23,529 nucleotides of DNA from a virus (IMGVR_UViG_3300017788_000176:1-23529), one strand, 5' to 3'; shown: positions 1 through 9,953, numbered from the stretch's first letter. The notes: generated by a model not told the origin, from the sequence alone. A program made the numbers and translations.

Positions 1-3000
1 AAATCATTTAATTTTAATTTTTGACTATCCGATAACTGGGGTTCTAAATATAGACCAGAAATTTCTGATATACATCTGCTGTTTTCACTGTATCCGTTTT
101 TCCACCAATCTATATAATTCCAATATCTTCTGGTGTCAAAATCTTGTGTTAACGATCTAAAAAATGTTTTATTTTTTTCATTAAATTGATAAATGGACCA
201 ATAATTGTTATATGTTTCATCGGAATTAATTAAAACCGAGAAAGCTCTAACAGTTAAAATTACACTGTCATATTTTTTACCAGTGTTTAAAATTTTAGGA
301 TCGATTACTCTACCCTGATTATCTATAGACACAGATATCTTAGCACCTACCCCCGTACCAGAAATAACCACCGGCGGAGCCACTCTATAACCAAAACCTG
401 GATCGATAATATCAACTGATTCGATCGCACCATCTATTATATTAGCACGTAAAAGAGCCGGTTTCACTCTAGCAAAATTAACATTAATTAATTCAGAATA
501 ATTTTCTAACACCAAATCATAAAGATTAAGAGCCTTATTTGGAACTTCGTCAACAGAATTTAAATTTTTAAAATTGATCGTTTCTGCAAATGCCCTAGTT
601 TTTAAAATTAAGTTAACGTCGTTGACAAAAATTTTAAGTGCGGTCTTTCTATCAACAAACATTGTCTGGCGGGGCCTAAACATTATTCCATATCGTTGTT
701 TCGGAGATAGGTCTGGATCTGGTACTTTATTTCCCACAGAATCATAACCGATCAAACTATCAATCCACTTTTGCTCTATTTTAATAGGTGGTAAACTATT
801 TTCGTCGTCTTCTGTTAATAAAACATATTCATTGTGTACTAAATTAACACGATCATTTGTTTTATAAAATTTAATATTCAATAAACTATCATTAGATGTT
901 AAAGTATTTTCAAAATTATAGGCTAAAATTTTATCTTTATCAATAAAAGAAATAAAAGGAATTCCGGAAGAAGAAGGATTTAAAATATAAAGTGCAATTT
1001 CTGCAGTAGATAACTTTCTGTCTCGATGATTAGGAACGATAACAGAATTCTTTACCCAATAATAGTAAAGACGCTTAACTGTTACTCCTGTTGTTTCATC
1101 CACTATTTCTTTTGTATTGTAAATTGTAGAATCTGTGTAAAGAGGTTGACCGGAAATATTATTATTCAATCCCTCGGCGCTATCGGCTATCTCTGACCAT
1201 TCGACTGGAGTCAGAGTTGTTTCAACCCATTCACAAACATCAATAACTGATCCTTCAGCAAGTTTGTACCAATGCCCAATTCTATAAGATAGAGAATCTT
1301 GCTCAGCGTTGATCCACTTTACCTTTTTTAAATTAAACCAGACCTTTCCGACATAATTATCATACCAAGACCTGTTCGAATCAACAATTACGGTGTCCGG
1401 GCCGGTAGAATAAATTGCAGGATCATACGGATTTTTAAATTTAATTTCTTGTTCTACAATGCCTAAAAATTTATTCTTATAATGATCAACTATATCAACA
1501 TCAGCAATTTTTTCGTTTTTAACACTGTCATAAAGACCAACACTCTTTAAAAGAGAAATATTAGTCTGACGTTCCTGCTTTCCAACATTTTTCCAAATTA
1601 GATCAGAGTTAGATTTAAAGAACTTTCGAACCTGACCTGTTTTTTGAGAACTCTCAGTGTATTCTGGCGATCCGATAACGATGACATTATTTTTACTATC
1701 TATAGAAATTCCAAACCCTTCGTCAGGAACAAGTTCTGCGGTTAATTCTTCAGATAAAAAATATTCTGTATCTTGTTTTTCAAACACATACACTTTACCA
1801 GTTGAAACTTTTGCGGCATAAAATGTTGATGTATTAGAATCAAACGTTGTTCTGTTATTATCAAATCTTGGTCGAATCTTGCTCACGGAGTTTCTGGCTC
1901 CGATAATTATCTGTTCTGCATCAGGAGTTATTTTTACGGTATTTCCAAATAATTGAAAATTTGTAATGTCAGTTCCTTCGAATTTACTGGTTATTTTATA
2001 CACACCCTCGCTAGACAATTTAAATGTATAAACATACCCATTATCGACAAGATTGGTATTTCCGTAGGGCGCAGATGCAACTATTGTTGAACCAGAATCA
2101 TCTATATCTACAGAAAATCCAAATTTATCTCCGGCTTCCAATACTTCAATTCCTATATCTGTAATAGCTGAAATATTTTGATTGCTTACAGTTTGATACA
2201 ATCGATAAACGCCAGACTCGTTTCTTCTATATATAAAGATCTTTCCAAATTGTTTATTTGCACTGTCGAACGCATAAGAATCAAGCAACACCCATCCGAC
2301 CGTAAGTGGAGGTATATCGTTGAAACTAGCAGAACCTGTATATCTATAATATTCTGTTTGATATCTAACAACGTCACCGCTTAAATATGTTTGATAGGAT
2401 TTCCAAACTCCTTTGTATCCTGTAAATATTCTATCGTCACCATTTGGAGAGCCAACTACCAAGACAGAAGCATCTTTATTAAAAGATATTGAATAACCAA
2501 ATTCGTCTCCTGGTTTTACGATTTCTGGCATTCTAAAAATTTCCCCGCTGGGCAGTACGCCAACCTCAGTCATTAACCCATCAGATACCACAGCCGCACT
2601 GGTCGGAAGAGAACTTTGAGTAATCGTATCCTCCATCTCAATCCAGTTAGATAAATTAGACGAAATTAAAGAAGTGGTATCGGCCACCGCTTTCCATAAC
2701 TTATTTTCATGCCAGACTATCGATCCCGCGGGATATAAACTTCCCGGTTGATATATTCCTAAATAATTCGTATCTTCTATAAGTTCCCATTCATCATTAT
2801 TCAATGTATAAAGATAAACTGCTCCTGTAGCATTATTAGCACCAGGAGAAGATATAGCCAGATAATATTTTTCTCTATCATACCCCGAAGTAATAGAAGA
2901 CCCAAAAAATTCGTTTGCCTGTGGACGGGGACTTACTATTGAGGTTTTTTCTATCCATTGATCGTTTTGCCATTTATAAATTGTAACTAGACCTTGTTTT

Positions 3001-6000
3001 ATATGACCGGCATCACCTTGTGTTGTAATAGACCAGAATGCCGGATTAGTTGGAAGATTTCCAATTGTTGTCTGAATAGCCATGTAAGAAAACGTGCTAA
3101 ATTTAACAATATCTCCTGGTTTGTAGGTCCTTGTTGGAGAATATAAATTTATAAAATTATCTGCAGGAATATTTTTGACCAATTCCCAATCATCAGTATA
3201 AATGTTAATCGTACTACCATCACCGTTGATATTGCGTTTTGCTCTCCATAATTTTCCTGCAAAAACTACAATATCATTTTGATTGTAAGTAAAAGTTGTA
3301 TTAAATATCCCTTTATATCTCGAACCGATGCCACTGGTCAATGGTGATCCTACAAAAAGCCAAGTTTCATCGCGAGTACTTTCTAATGTATAGCCAAATT
3401 TATTTAAAAGATTGTTTTCAAATGCATCTGGTGCAAACAAAGTCTGTACATTTCGAAGTCCATCATTAAAATCATCTCGATATATTGCTACAGCATTTGA
3501 CCCGGGTAGTGAAGCTACTATCTGAGATCTTTTTTCTAAATAAAGAACTGCCTGACCGGTTTTTTGAGGTTGAGTAAATCCAAAATCGATAATTTTTCTG
3601 TTATTGAATATTGAATTAGTTTTTTCTAATACTTCCCATCTTTGATTTTCATCTTTGTCGATAAAAATCTTATCTCCTTTTTTCAATTTTGGTAATTCAA
3701 ATCTAGAAATATTTTTTGATTTTTCAAATCTACAATTAGCAAAATAACCAATACCTGCTCCCGAACTATCTTCTATATTCGGATCATCTTTAGGTAATGT
3801 ATCTAATATAATATCGTAATTTGATGTGGATTTTACTTTGAAAAAACCTGAAAGATTTGAAATACCATCAATACCAATAATGTCGCCAGATTTATAATTA
3901 GGAACAGATAAACAAGTTAACACAACCGTTTTATCCTGAACATTTCTAGATACTGCATCTATTATTAAACTGTCTCTGGTATAGCGCAATACCGTCCACT
4001 GTTCGGGTTCTAAAAAGGTTACCCAGATATGATTTCCAAATTTAATCTGAGAAATATCCAGATCCAAAATATTATCGATCGATTTAACCGTTAGATCTAT
4101 TTGATCTTCCCTAACATAACCGGCAGTTCTATTATACTGATCATAATATTTTGTAGGGGCGATTTCACTTGTTAACGGAATAGGTTTAATAGTAAAATCA
4201 CTTGCTACTATTCTATAATAAAGATCAGGAACATCTATCGATTCAACGAAATCTCTAATTAAAATCGGCTGAGGTGAAGTTCTAAAATTTCCTTTTCTCA
4301 AAGGAAATTCTATTTCAGTGAATTGATCACTTCCTCCATATTGACCAACTCTGACGGCCCATTCTTCTTTTAAAGAAATACTGGCTCTGTCTGTTCTACT
4401 TAATTTATCAAAAATTTTATTGATAGAATTTGCTGTGCCTTTTTCTCGTATGAATCCCTGATAAATTTTAAATTGACTTATAGAATCTTCACTTAAATTC
4501 TTTAGATATTCTCTTTCTTGATACCCAATTGTGTGTCTTGCCAAATCTCTCTGGCTAGAACTTACACCCTCAGAATCGAGATCAAAATAATCTTCAAATT
4601 GATTAATTTTATAATCAAAATTAGGAATCAGTCCCTTAACAGGAATTTTATCTAATTTCGACCATTTAGTCTCATCAAACGATTCGATCGCATCCTGTCT
4701 AACTTGACTGGTCCAATAAAATTCTTTATATCTAACTATATCACCTAATTTATAATCAACAAATGGTTGCCAGTCCTGTATATTAACATTATCAAAAATA
4801 AATCCAGGACTAGTATAATCTCCATCCCAATCTGTAGTTCTATACCCAATTACCTTAATTCTTTCTTGTCTATAACCAGACGATTTATCGTAAAGAACGT
4901 CATTAAAAACAGTTCGATCATCAAAAATTACTACGTGTTCTTTTAAAACAAAATTAATGCTTACAAAATATATTCCGTCAAATGTATCGCTAGATACTTT
5001 TATTGAAAAACTTTGATAATCTCTGTTCATATCTAACGAAGTAATCGGAAAAACCGTACCATCTTTTTTGTATACCGAATAATCATTAAACCCTGTAATT
5101 AACGATTCAACTGAACCTAAATTATAATTAATGCGAAACTCATACGCTGCTGGACTGAGAGTTATTAATTGACCTTCTGCCCAATTATGTTTTGTCCAAA
5201 ACATGAACTCTTTGATCGAAGTTGTCCAATCATTTACTGTTTGTGTTTCATAATTATATCGATCAAAAACTATTCCCAACGATGTTAAATATTTTTCATA
5301 TCCAAAAATAAAATCAGCAACAGATTGAATCGTTGGTAGAACTGTAGAATATTTTAATTTCCTCAATTCTGCATCATTAAAGACCTGTCTTTTTAATAAT
5401 TCAACTGCACCGACCTGTTCTAGTCTGGCTATTTGCTTGAACTGTTCAGAATCGAAGGTAGCACCACTTTCGTGACCTTTTGTTACCTTGTAATATTTTT
5501 CGCCAAACTTAACTATCTGACCGATAGAATAAAATTTATTAGACTCCCAATTAAGGAAAGAGTCAGTAACGCCGCCGACCGAAATCAACGGATCTGATTT
5601 AGTTTCTATTGGTTGATAATAATTAAAAAATGGATTTTTATTATCATATCCCGAAACTTTCCATCCCGTGTTAACTTTTTCAAGTATTATACCGCTATAA
5701 TTTATTTGTCGGAAAGGAGTACTGACATTAAAAATTATTTCGTAATTTTCCGGAGGTATAAAAATTCCACTGTTTTTAGATTTTGGATTTTTACTATCTA
5801 AAACATATTTTTGTTGATCAATATCAACAAACCCCTTTATTTTATTCGAGAGCCTAACATCTATATTTTTAATTTTGTTGATTAAAATATCTGTAGACTT
5901 GTCATTGCCTTTTAAATAATCATACAGATAATTAATCAATCCCGATGTTTGCTGACCACCGGTTATCGGAAATACTAAATTTTTTAAATTAAAAAACAAT

Positions 6001-9000
6001 CCAGTTGGCTCGTAAATTGTCTGATTTAATTTATTATTTTTAATCCTAGATATATCAAAAGCTTTTGTAATAAATTCAAAAGGTCTTACTAAACACATAG
6101 CAATAATCATTGCGTAAGGATATAAAGAACTTTTTCTCCAGGCAGCTTCTGCGGGACCCATATCACCGAATTCAAAATTTCCATTCGCATTAATTAATGT
6201 AAATTCTTGTGCAAGATTTGATTGCAAAGGACTTAGTAATTTTCCTTCTTGATCTACCGGCAAATGAGATAACAACGATGGTCTCTTATATCTATCGTAT
6301 ATTCCTTTTTTAGGACCTTGTTTAATAATTCCGTCTCTAAGATCTTCCCAAAGTATAAGATTTCCATTTGTATATGGTGCAGGACCGTATTCATCTTCCC
6401 ACCAATCTGGTTTTTCGCTAAAACCTAACATTTCCCAAGGACAGGTATGAGGACGATCTGTATCATATAACCAATGATAAATTCCTCTCCACCATCCTAA
6501 AAGATTTTTCTCTAAAGAAAAATCTGTCATATTACTATATGTGTAGGTAAAAGAATTTTCCCCATCAAAATAACTATTATTCACATAATCAATGTTACTG
6601 GAGGTAATCCATTTTAAGAAGTAAGGTTCTAACACAGAATTTATATCATCTCTTGAATAAATTCCAGAATTGTAGTAACCTCCAGCTATTTGATCAATAT
6701 CAAAAATCTCAGAATTATAGTTTATTTTAATATTATTATAAATTCTTTTTTCTAATTCTAATATCAAATCATCTCTAAAATCATTATAGGCGACGGTAAT
6801 ACTACCGTCATGCCCTTGTATTATTCTTGTAGGATCTATATATGTGTTATCTATAAAGATGTCAGGTGTATATTTTTTATAAAGACCTAATTTAGTAGGT
6901 GTCGGTGGAATAAAATTAAATGCCGTCGAATCGTATTCTCTAATTTCGATACTATCGCCGTCATTGATGTCTATTAATAATTCAAGATAACCAAACGTCG
7001 AATTAAAAATATAATCTTTATTGATTAGTAATTGTTGATTATTTCTGTACACATATACTGCTTTTCTTGATACTTTAGTCGGATCAAATTTTTCTCTCAA
7101 GGCAAAAACTTTAATTTGGTCTTCGACTTGATAAACTATTTTTTGATATGAACCAGATCCAATCATATCAGAATCGGCAAACGCAAAATCTGAATTTTTT
7201 ACTCTAGACATTTCGTCAATGATTTTATCGACAAAATTTACAGGATCTTGATCATATTCTAAAGTAGTAGATAACGACAAGAAACTATTTTTAAACTGTT
7301 GATATTCCGATGATGCATACTCGATTGATTTTATAACGTTAATATCTTTATTACATAATAAAGTTAAAGACAATGCAGCACTACTTTCGTGTTTGATAAG
7401 CCGTCTTCCAAATTTTTGAAATCCAGATATATCTCTTATATTACTATTACCAGGATATTGACCTTGAAAATTGTCATCTAATTCTACCATTGTTCCAAGA
7501 TGATCTAAAATCTGACCATAAGTAAATTCAGAAAGATCATCATTTAACGGATTCTTCTCTAAACTTAAAGGAATTTCATAATAACCCCTGTCTGGTACAG
7601 AATCTGTATAAACTTTAATCGTTACAGTGTCACCTTTAGAAAACTTTGTCGAAAAAACAAAACTTTGATTTCTGTTACCTGTTCTCTGATAAGTCTCATT
7701 AAACAACACCCCGTTCTTGTAAAATACTATTTTTTCTCGAGACGCTATTCTCCAAAATGTAGAATTAAAAGAAATGATATTAGTGTCTTCCTCTACAAAA
7801 ATAGAATCTACAATCGGTTGTAAAAACTCTCTATCTGTCCTGATCCATGTATTATCAAAAATTGCAGTCAAATCAGAATTATTTTTTAAAAATCCCGAAT
7901 TAATTTTATCCGAAATAACTGATCCGTTTTGATAAGTAAAGAAATCCTTATCCCAGTTGACTTCGAACAGAACATCGCCGATGTTATCAATGTTAAGATA
8001 ACTTAAGGGTATCGATAATTCTTTATCTACGATTCCGTTTCCTGGTTTGTAACTAATAATTTTAGTTCCGATAAAAGAACTAACGGGGTATTTTTTTAAA
8101 TCAGAAAAACTGTCGCCATCATTATCAAAGACATCAAATAAAGGAGATTGATTTATTGATGTTTTGTCTTGACTTTTTTCCCATTTATTTTCTGTCAAGG
8201 AATAATGAAACATTTTTCCTTTGTACAGTTTTCCTTTTTTAATTAGAACACAATCTCCATGATTAATCGGTTCGTTGATTTCCACAAGACTTATCTGCTG
8301 TCCGGTCGGCCCGCTGTATTGAGTCGATATAAATCTAACTTCATAAATTTTATTATTTGCTGTACTGTCTGTATCAGCAGTAAAAAGAACTCTTGCCCCC
8401 TGAAATAAGTTTTGACCATCTATATTATAACCAGAGCTTCCTTCAATCGTGCTAAAAATATCCTTTGTAAAATTATCAACAAGATCAATCGATGGTTTAG
8501 CTCTAACGCCGTGATTGAAAAGTTGTATATTAGGTTGAAATTCAATTATAGGTCTTTTAGCTCTATTAAGTTCATTAAAATCTGCTTCAGTGCTATTAAA
8601 GGAAGCTGAATATTCGATCACATCTCTATGAAACCATCTATTTCCTCTAGCCCACGGGTTTAAATCTAAACTAGATCTATTAGATGTTATATAATCTTTA
8701 ATGTCTGGAAATGAAGCTGCTTCATCAAACGGTACAGTATCAAATCCGTCATTATCAAAAAGAACTTCAATATCTGAATTCCCCAAAACAGGAGAAATTA
8801 AATCATCAAAATTTATCAACGAGATCGATTTTCCTACTCCTTCAACTATCCATGATCCTCGAGAATATTTTTCCGGAAATACTGTGCCGCTGAACGAAAC
8901 TTGAAGACCATTTGTAAATTTTACATTATTGCTGCTGGTATATGCCAATTTTTGTAATATTTCTTTTTCAACGTCAATAAATGTGTTTTCAGTAATATCT

Positions 9001-9953
9001 TTGATTATAATCAACCCATTTCTTAAAGGTTCTTGATCGCTGGTATAAAACAATTTATCAGGTGCATCAACGGGAACTGTAAAGGTTAATATACCGACTT
9101 CAACTCCGTTGTTAGTAATACCTTTCGAATAATAATTTACAGATTCAAGGGTAGTTATTTCCCAGTCTTGAGAAAATTCATCGATTGTACTACCATCTCC
9201 TTCTATATCAACTTTGGCTTTCCATAATTTTCCATTGTATTCTACTACTTCTCCTGCTTTATAAAACATTGCAGGATTAAACTGTCCGGCCACTAAATTA
9301 ACAGAATTAGTTGTTCTGATAGAAAATCTGTTTCTTGGAGAATTAATTTCAAAATTATAGGTTTGACCTCTGTATAAAACTATATCGGGATTATAAGATT
9401 TTCCGTCAGGATAGAATAACCAGCCTGTTAAATCGCCAGTTTCACCTGTTCTTACTCGATAAGTAGATTCTATATTCTGTGTAACTCCTGCAACTGATAC
9501 GATCGAAGGTCCGTTAGGTAACCAATAATATTCTCTAAAATTAACAAACTTATCCCATTCAATTGGGGGATTCCACGAATATACTTCGTTATTAGTAATT
9601 AAATCATCTCTCTCTGATTCGTTAGAAAAGAATCTAATTTGATTCTTAAAATCAAGATAATCATAAAAGTTATCAACAGTTCCTTTGTCATTTAAAACAA
9701 CAACGCCCGGTTCTAATTGATATCGACTTCGTAGAGTATCGTCGTTATCTAAATAGACGTCTTTCGAATTATAAGATTTTCCGTAACGACGACCGATATA
9801 TCCGTATAACTTTTCTAAAACTCCCGGCTGTATTAAAGGATCAAATACACCGCCAAGAAATTTAGAGTTTGAATCTGTTTTAAAAACAGAAGGTAAAAAA
9901 TCTATCGATCTTCTAATAGGTAAACCACTTTGATTAAAAACTTTATCTGTCAT
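1..9953 (-). CDS. Giant virion structural protein in the gp7 position (partial, C-terminus outside window)
   Basis: The frame opens at an ATG one base after the gp6 stop (TAATATG) and stays open to the window edge, at least 3317 codons; the stop lies to the left. There is no good Shine-Dalgarno, so translation is probably coupled to gp6. Blocks I recall from giant virion proteins of marine T4-like and jumbo phages include EYYWLPNGP near residue 140, NPWARGNRWFHRDVI near 440, GHDGSITVAYNDFRDDL near 1045, DTDRPHTCPWEMLGF near 1160, GPAEAAWRKSSLYPYAM near 1265 and YVGKVWFNLKKVKW near 2850. Residues about 2175-2775 hold five FG-GAP-like repeats, with Trp-rich modules between them; another such module lies near 225-264. 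Gly-rich repeats lie near 3170-3230. T4 has gp7 (about 1030 aa) after gp6, so a wedge or wedge-attached fibre role is likely, but I see no clear gp7 similarity. No signal peptide or membrane segment is evident. Confidence 0.85.
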   Translation of the reverse strand, partial: MTDKVFNQSGLPIRRSIDFLPSVFKTDSNSKFLGGVFDPLIQPGVLEKLYGYIGRRYGKSYNSKDVYLDNDDTLRSRYQLEPGVVVLNDKGTVDNFYDYLDFKNQIRFFSNESERDDLITNNEVYSWNPPIEWDKFVNFREYYWLPNGPSIVSVAGVTQNIESTYRVRTGETGDLTGWLFYPDGKSYNPDIVLYRGQTYNFEINSPRNRFSIRTTNSVNLVAGQFNPAMFYKAGEVVEYNGKLWKAKVDIEGDGSTIDEFSQDWEITTLESVNYYSKGITNNGVEVGILTFTVPVDAPDKLFYTSDQEPLRNGLIIIKDITENTFIDVEKEILQKLAYTSSNNVKFTNGLQVSFSGTVFPEKYSRGSWIVEGVGKSISLINFDDLISPVLGNSDIEVLFDNDGFDTVPFDEAASFPDIKDYITSNRSSLDLNPWARGNRWFHRDVIEYSASFNSTEADFNELNRAKRPIIEFQPNIQLFNHGVRAKPSIDLVDNFTKDIFSTIEGSSGYNIDGQNLFQGARVLFTADTDSTANNKIYEVRFISTQYSGPTGQQISLVEINEPINHGDCVLIKKGKLYKGKMFHYSLTENKWEKSQDKTSINQSPLFDVFDNDGDSFSDLKKYPVSSFIGTKIISYKPGNGIVDKELSIPLSYLNIDNIGDVLFEVNWDKDFFTYQNGSVISDKINSGFLKNNSDLTAIFDNTWIRTDREFLQPIVDSIFVEEDTNIISFNSTFWRIASREKIVFYKNGVLFNETYQRTGNRNQSFVFSTKFSKGDTVTIKVYTDSVPDRGYYEIPLSLEKNPLNDDLSEFTYGQILDHLGTMVELDDNFQGQYPGNSNIRDISGFQKFGRRLIKHESSAALSLTLLCNKDINVIKSIEYASSEYQQFKNSFLSLSTTLEYDQDPVNFVDKIIDEMSRVKNSDFAFADSDMIGSGSYQKIVYQVEDQIKVFALREKFDPTKVSRKAVYVYRNNQQLLINKDYIFNSTFGYLELLIDINDGDSIEIREYDSTAFNFIPPTPTKLGLYKKYTPDIFIDNTYIDPTRIIQGHDGSITVAYNDFRDDLILELEKRIYNNIKINYNSEIFDIDQIAGGYYNSGIYSRDDINSVLEPYFLKWITSSNIDYVNNSYFDGENSFTYTYSNMTDFSLEKNLLGWWRGIYHWLYDTDRPHTCPWEMLGFSEKPDWWEDEYGPAPYTNGNLILWEDLRDGIIKQGPKKGIYDRYKRPSLLSHLPVDQEGKLLSPLQSNLAQEFTLINANGNFEFGDMGPAEAAWRKSSLYPYAMIIAMCLVRPFEFITKAFDISRIKNNKLNQTIYEPTGLFFNLKNLVFPITGGQQTSGLINYLYDYLKGNDKSTDILINKIKNIDVRLSNKIKGFVDIDQQKYVLDSKNPKSKNSGIFIPPENYEIIFNVSTPFRQINYSGIILEKVNTGWKVSGYDNKNPFFNYYQPIETKSDPLISVGGVTDSFLNWESNKFYSIGQIVKFGEKYYKVTKGHESGATFDSEQFKQIARLEQVGAVELLKRQVFNDAELRKLKYSTVLPTIQSVADFIFGYEKYLTSLGIVFDRYNYETQTVNDWTTSIKEFMFWTKHNWAEGQLITLSPAAYEFRINYNLGSVESLITGFNDYSVYKKDGTVFPITSLDMNRDYQSFSIKVSSDTFDGIYFVSINFVLKEHVVIFDDRTVFNDVLYDKSSGYRQERIKVIGYRTTDWDGDYTSPGFIFDNVNIQDWQPFVDYKLGDIVRYKEFYWTSQVRQDAIESFDETKWSKLDKIPVKGLIPNFDYKINQFEDYFDLDSEGVSSSQRDLARHTIGYQEREYLKNLSEDSISQFKIYQGFIREKGTANSINKIFDKLSRTDRASISLKEEWAVRVGQYGGSDQFTEIEFPLRKGNFRTSPQPILIRDFVESIDVPDLYYRIVASDFTIKPIPLTSEIAPTKYYDQYNRTAGYVREDQIDLTVKSIDNILDLDISQIKFGNHIWVTFLEPEQWTVLRYTRDSLIIDAVSRNVQDKTVVLTCLSVPNYKSGDIIGIDGISNLSGFFKVKSTSNYDIILDTLPKDDPNIEDSSGAGIGYFANCRFEKSKNISRFELPKLKKGDKIFIDKDENQRWEVLEKTNSIFNNRKIIDFGFTQPQKTGQAVLYLEKRSQIVASLPGSNAVAIYRDDFNDGLRNVQTLFAPDAFENNLLNKFGYTLESTRDETWLFVGSPLTSGIGSRYKGIFNTTFTYNQNDIVVFAGKLWRAKRNINGDGSTINIYTDDWELVKNIPADNFINLYSPTRTYKPGDIVKFSTFSYMAIQTTIGNLPTNPAFWSITTQGDAGHIKQGLVTIYKWQNDQWIEKTSIVSPRPQANEFFGSSITSGYDREKYYLAISSPGANNATGAVYLYTLNNDEWELIEDTNYLGIYQPGSLYPAGSIVWHENKLWKAVADTTSLISSNLSNWIEMEDTITQSSLPTSAAVVSDGLMTEVGVLPSGEIFRMPEIVKPGDEFGYSISFNKDASVLVVGSPNGDDRIFTGYKGVWKSYQTYLSGDVVRYQTEYYRYTGSASFNDIPPLTVGWVLLDSYAFDSANKQFGKIFIYRRNESGVYRLYQTVSNQNISAITDIGIEVLEAGDKFGFSVDIDDSGSTIVASAPYGNTNLVDNGYVYTFKLSSEGVYKITSKFEGTDITNFQLFGNTVKITPDAEQIIIGARNSVSKIRPRFDNNRTTFDSNTSTFYAAKVSTGKVYVFEKQDTEYFLSEELTAELVPDEGFGISIDSKNNVIVIGSPEYTESSQKTGQVRKFFKSNSDLIWKNVGKQERQTNISLLKSVGLYDSVKNEKIADVDIVDHYKNKFLGIVEQEIKFKNPYDPAIYSTGPDTVIVDSNRSWYDNYVGKVWFNLKKVKWINAEQDSLSYRIGHWYKLAEGSVIDVCEWVETTLTPVEWSEIADSAEGLNNNISGQPLYTDSTIYNTKEIVDETTGVTVKRLYYYWVKNSVIVPNHRDRKLSTAEIALYILNPSSSGIPFISFIDKDKILAYNFENTLTSNDSLLNIKFYKTNDRVNLVHNEYVLLTEDDENSLPPIKIEQKWIDSLIGYDSVGNKVPDPDLSPKQRYGIMFRPRQTMFVDRKTALKIFVNDVNLILKTRAFAETINFKNLNSVDEVPNKALNLYDLVLENYSELINVNFARVKPALLRANIIDGAIESVDIIDPGFGYRVAPPVVISGTGVGAKISVSIDNQGRVIDPKILNTGKKYDSVILTVRAFSVLINSDETYNNYWSIYQFNEKNKTFFRSLTQDFDTRRYWNYIDWWKNGYSENSRCISEISGLYLEPQLSDSQKLKLND
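1640..3430 (-). other. FG-GAP-like beta-propeller region inside the giant structural protein
   Basis: Five segments follow the pattern FG-x-S/T-hydrophobic, about 12-15 residues, then hydrophobic-hydrophobic-x-S/G-x-P. They are NKFGYTLESTRDETWLFVGS (about 3338-3400), NEFFGSSITSG followed by YLAISSPGANNATGAVYLYT (about 2815-2915), GDEFGYSISFNKDASVLVVG (about 2440-2510), GDKFGFSVDIDDSGSTIVAS (about 2065-2130) and EGFGISIDSKNNVIVIGS (about 1665-1725). Two are followed by G-x-V-Y-x-(Y/F), as in FG-GAP/integrin-alpha blades. A degenerate half-repeat, SQIVASLPGSNAVAIYR, precedes the first near 3500-3550. Repeat spacing is about 120-165 residues, wider than a plain blade, because Trp-rich modules are inserted in at least three of the gaps. 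The family call rests on motif pattern only. Confidence 0.6.
3178..3300 (-). repeat. Trp-rich CBM5/12-like module, copy 2, in the giant protein
   Basis: Residues about 2218-2258 read FTYNQNDIVVFAGKLWRAKR then NINGDGSTINIYTDDWEL. This is the closest relative of the module at about 9160-9290. It sits between the first and second FG-GAP-like segments. Looser versions occur nearby and elsewhere: YKPGDIVKF (about 3030-3135), YPAGSIVWHENKLWKAV (about 2640-2760), YLSGDVVRYQTEYYRYTG (about 2290-2395), YKLGDIVRYKEFYWTSQ (about 4685-4775) and YSIGQIVKFGEKYYKVT (about 5470-5545). The family seems to have expanded inside this one gene. Confidence 0.5.
6361..6830 (-). other. Conserved core blocks of the giant structural protein
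   Basis: Two blocks lie close together. One reads GHDGSITVAYNDFRDDLILE followed by LEKRIYNNIK (residues about 1041-1074). The other, about residues 1150-1193, contains GWWRGIYHWLYDTDRPHTC and KPDWWEDEYGPAPYTNG. I recall nearly the same wording in very large virion proteins of other marine and jumbo phages, so this is probably the ancestral, assembly-critical part of the protein, with the repeat modules added on the C-terminal side. The charged and aromatic residues (DTDRPH, PWEM, WWEDEYGP) suggest a compact fold. Its function is unknown to me. Confidence 0.5.
9160..9290 (-). repeat. Trp-rich CBM5/12-like module, copy 1, in the giant protein
   Basis: Residues about 222-264 read FYKAGEVVEYNGKLWKAKVD then IEGDGSTIDEFSQDWEI. 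The pattern (turn, G-x-V-V/I-x-Y-x-G-K-L-W-K/R-A, a GDGSTI turn and a closing D-W-E) resembles the small three-stranded carbohydrate-binding modules of the CBM5/12 type, which bind glycans through exposed aromatic residues. It shares the core GKLW-x-AK, GDGSTI and DWE with the copy at about 3178-3300, roughly 2000 residues away. Glycan binding is inferred, not shown. Confidence 0.5.

Noticed and set aside
2178-8904. Short plus-strand and off-frame open frames of 60-70 codons (for example 2178-2384, 5613-5801, 8412-8609, 8701-8904)
   Set aside because: All lie inside the giant minus-strand frame, show low-complexity Ile/Lys/Asn-rich translations, have no family motifs and no convincing ribosome-binding context.
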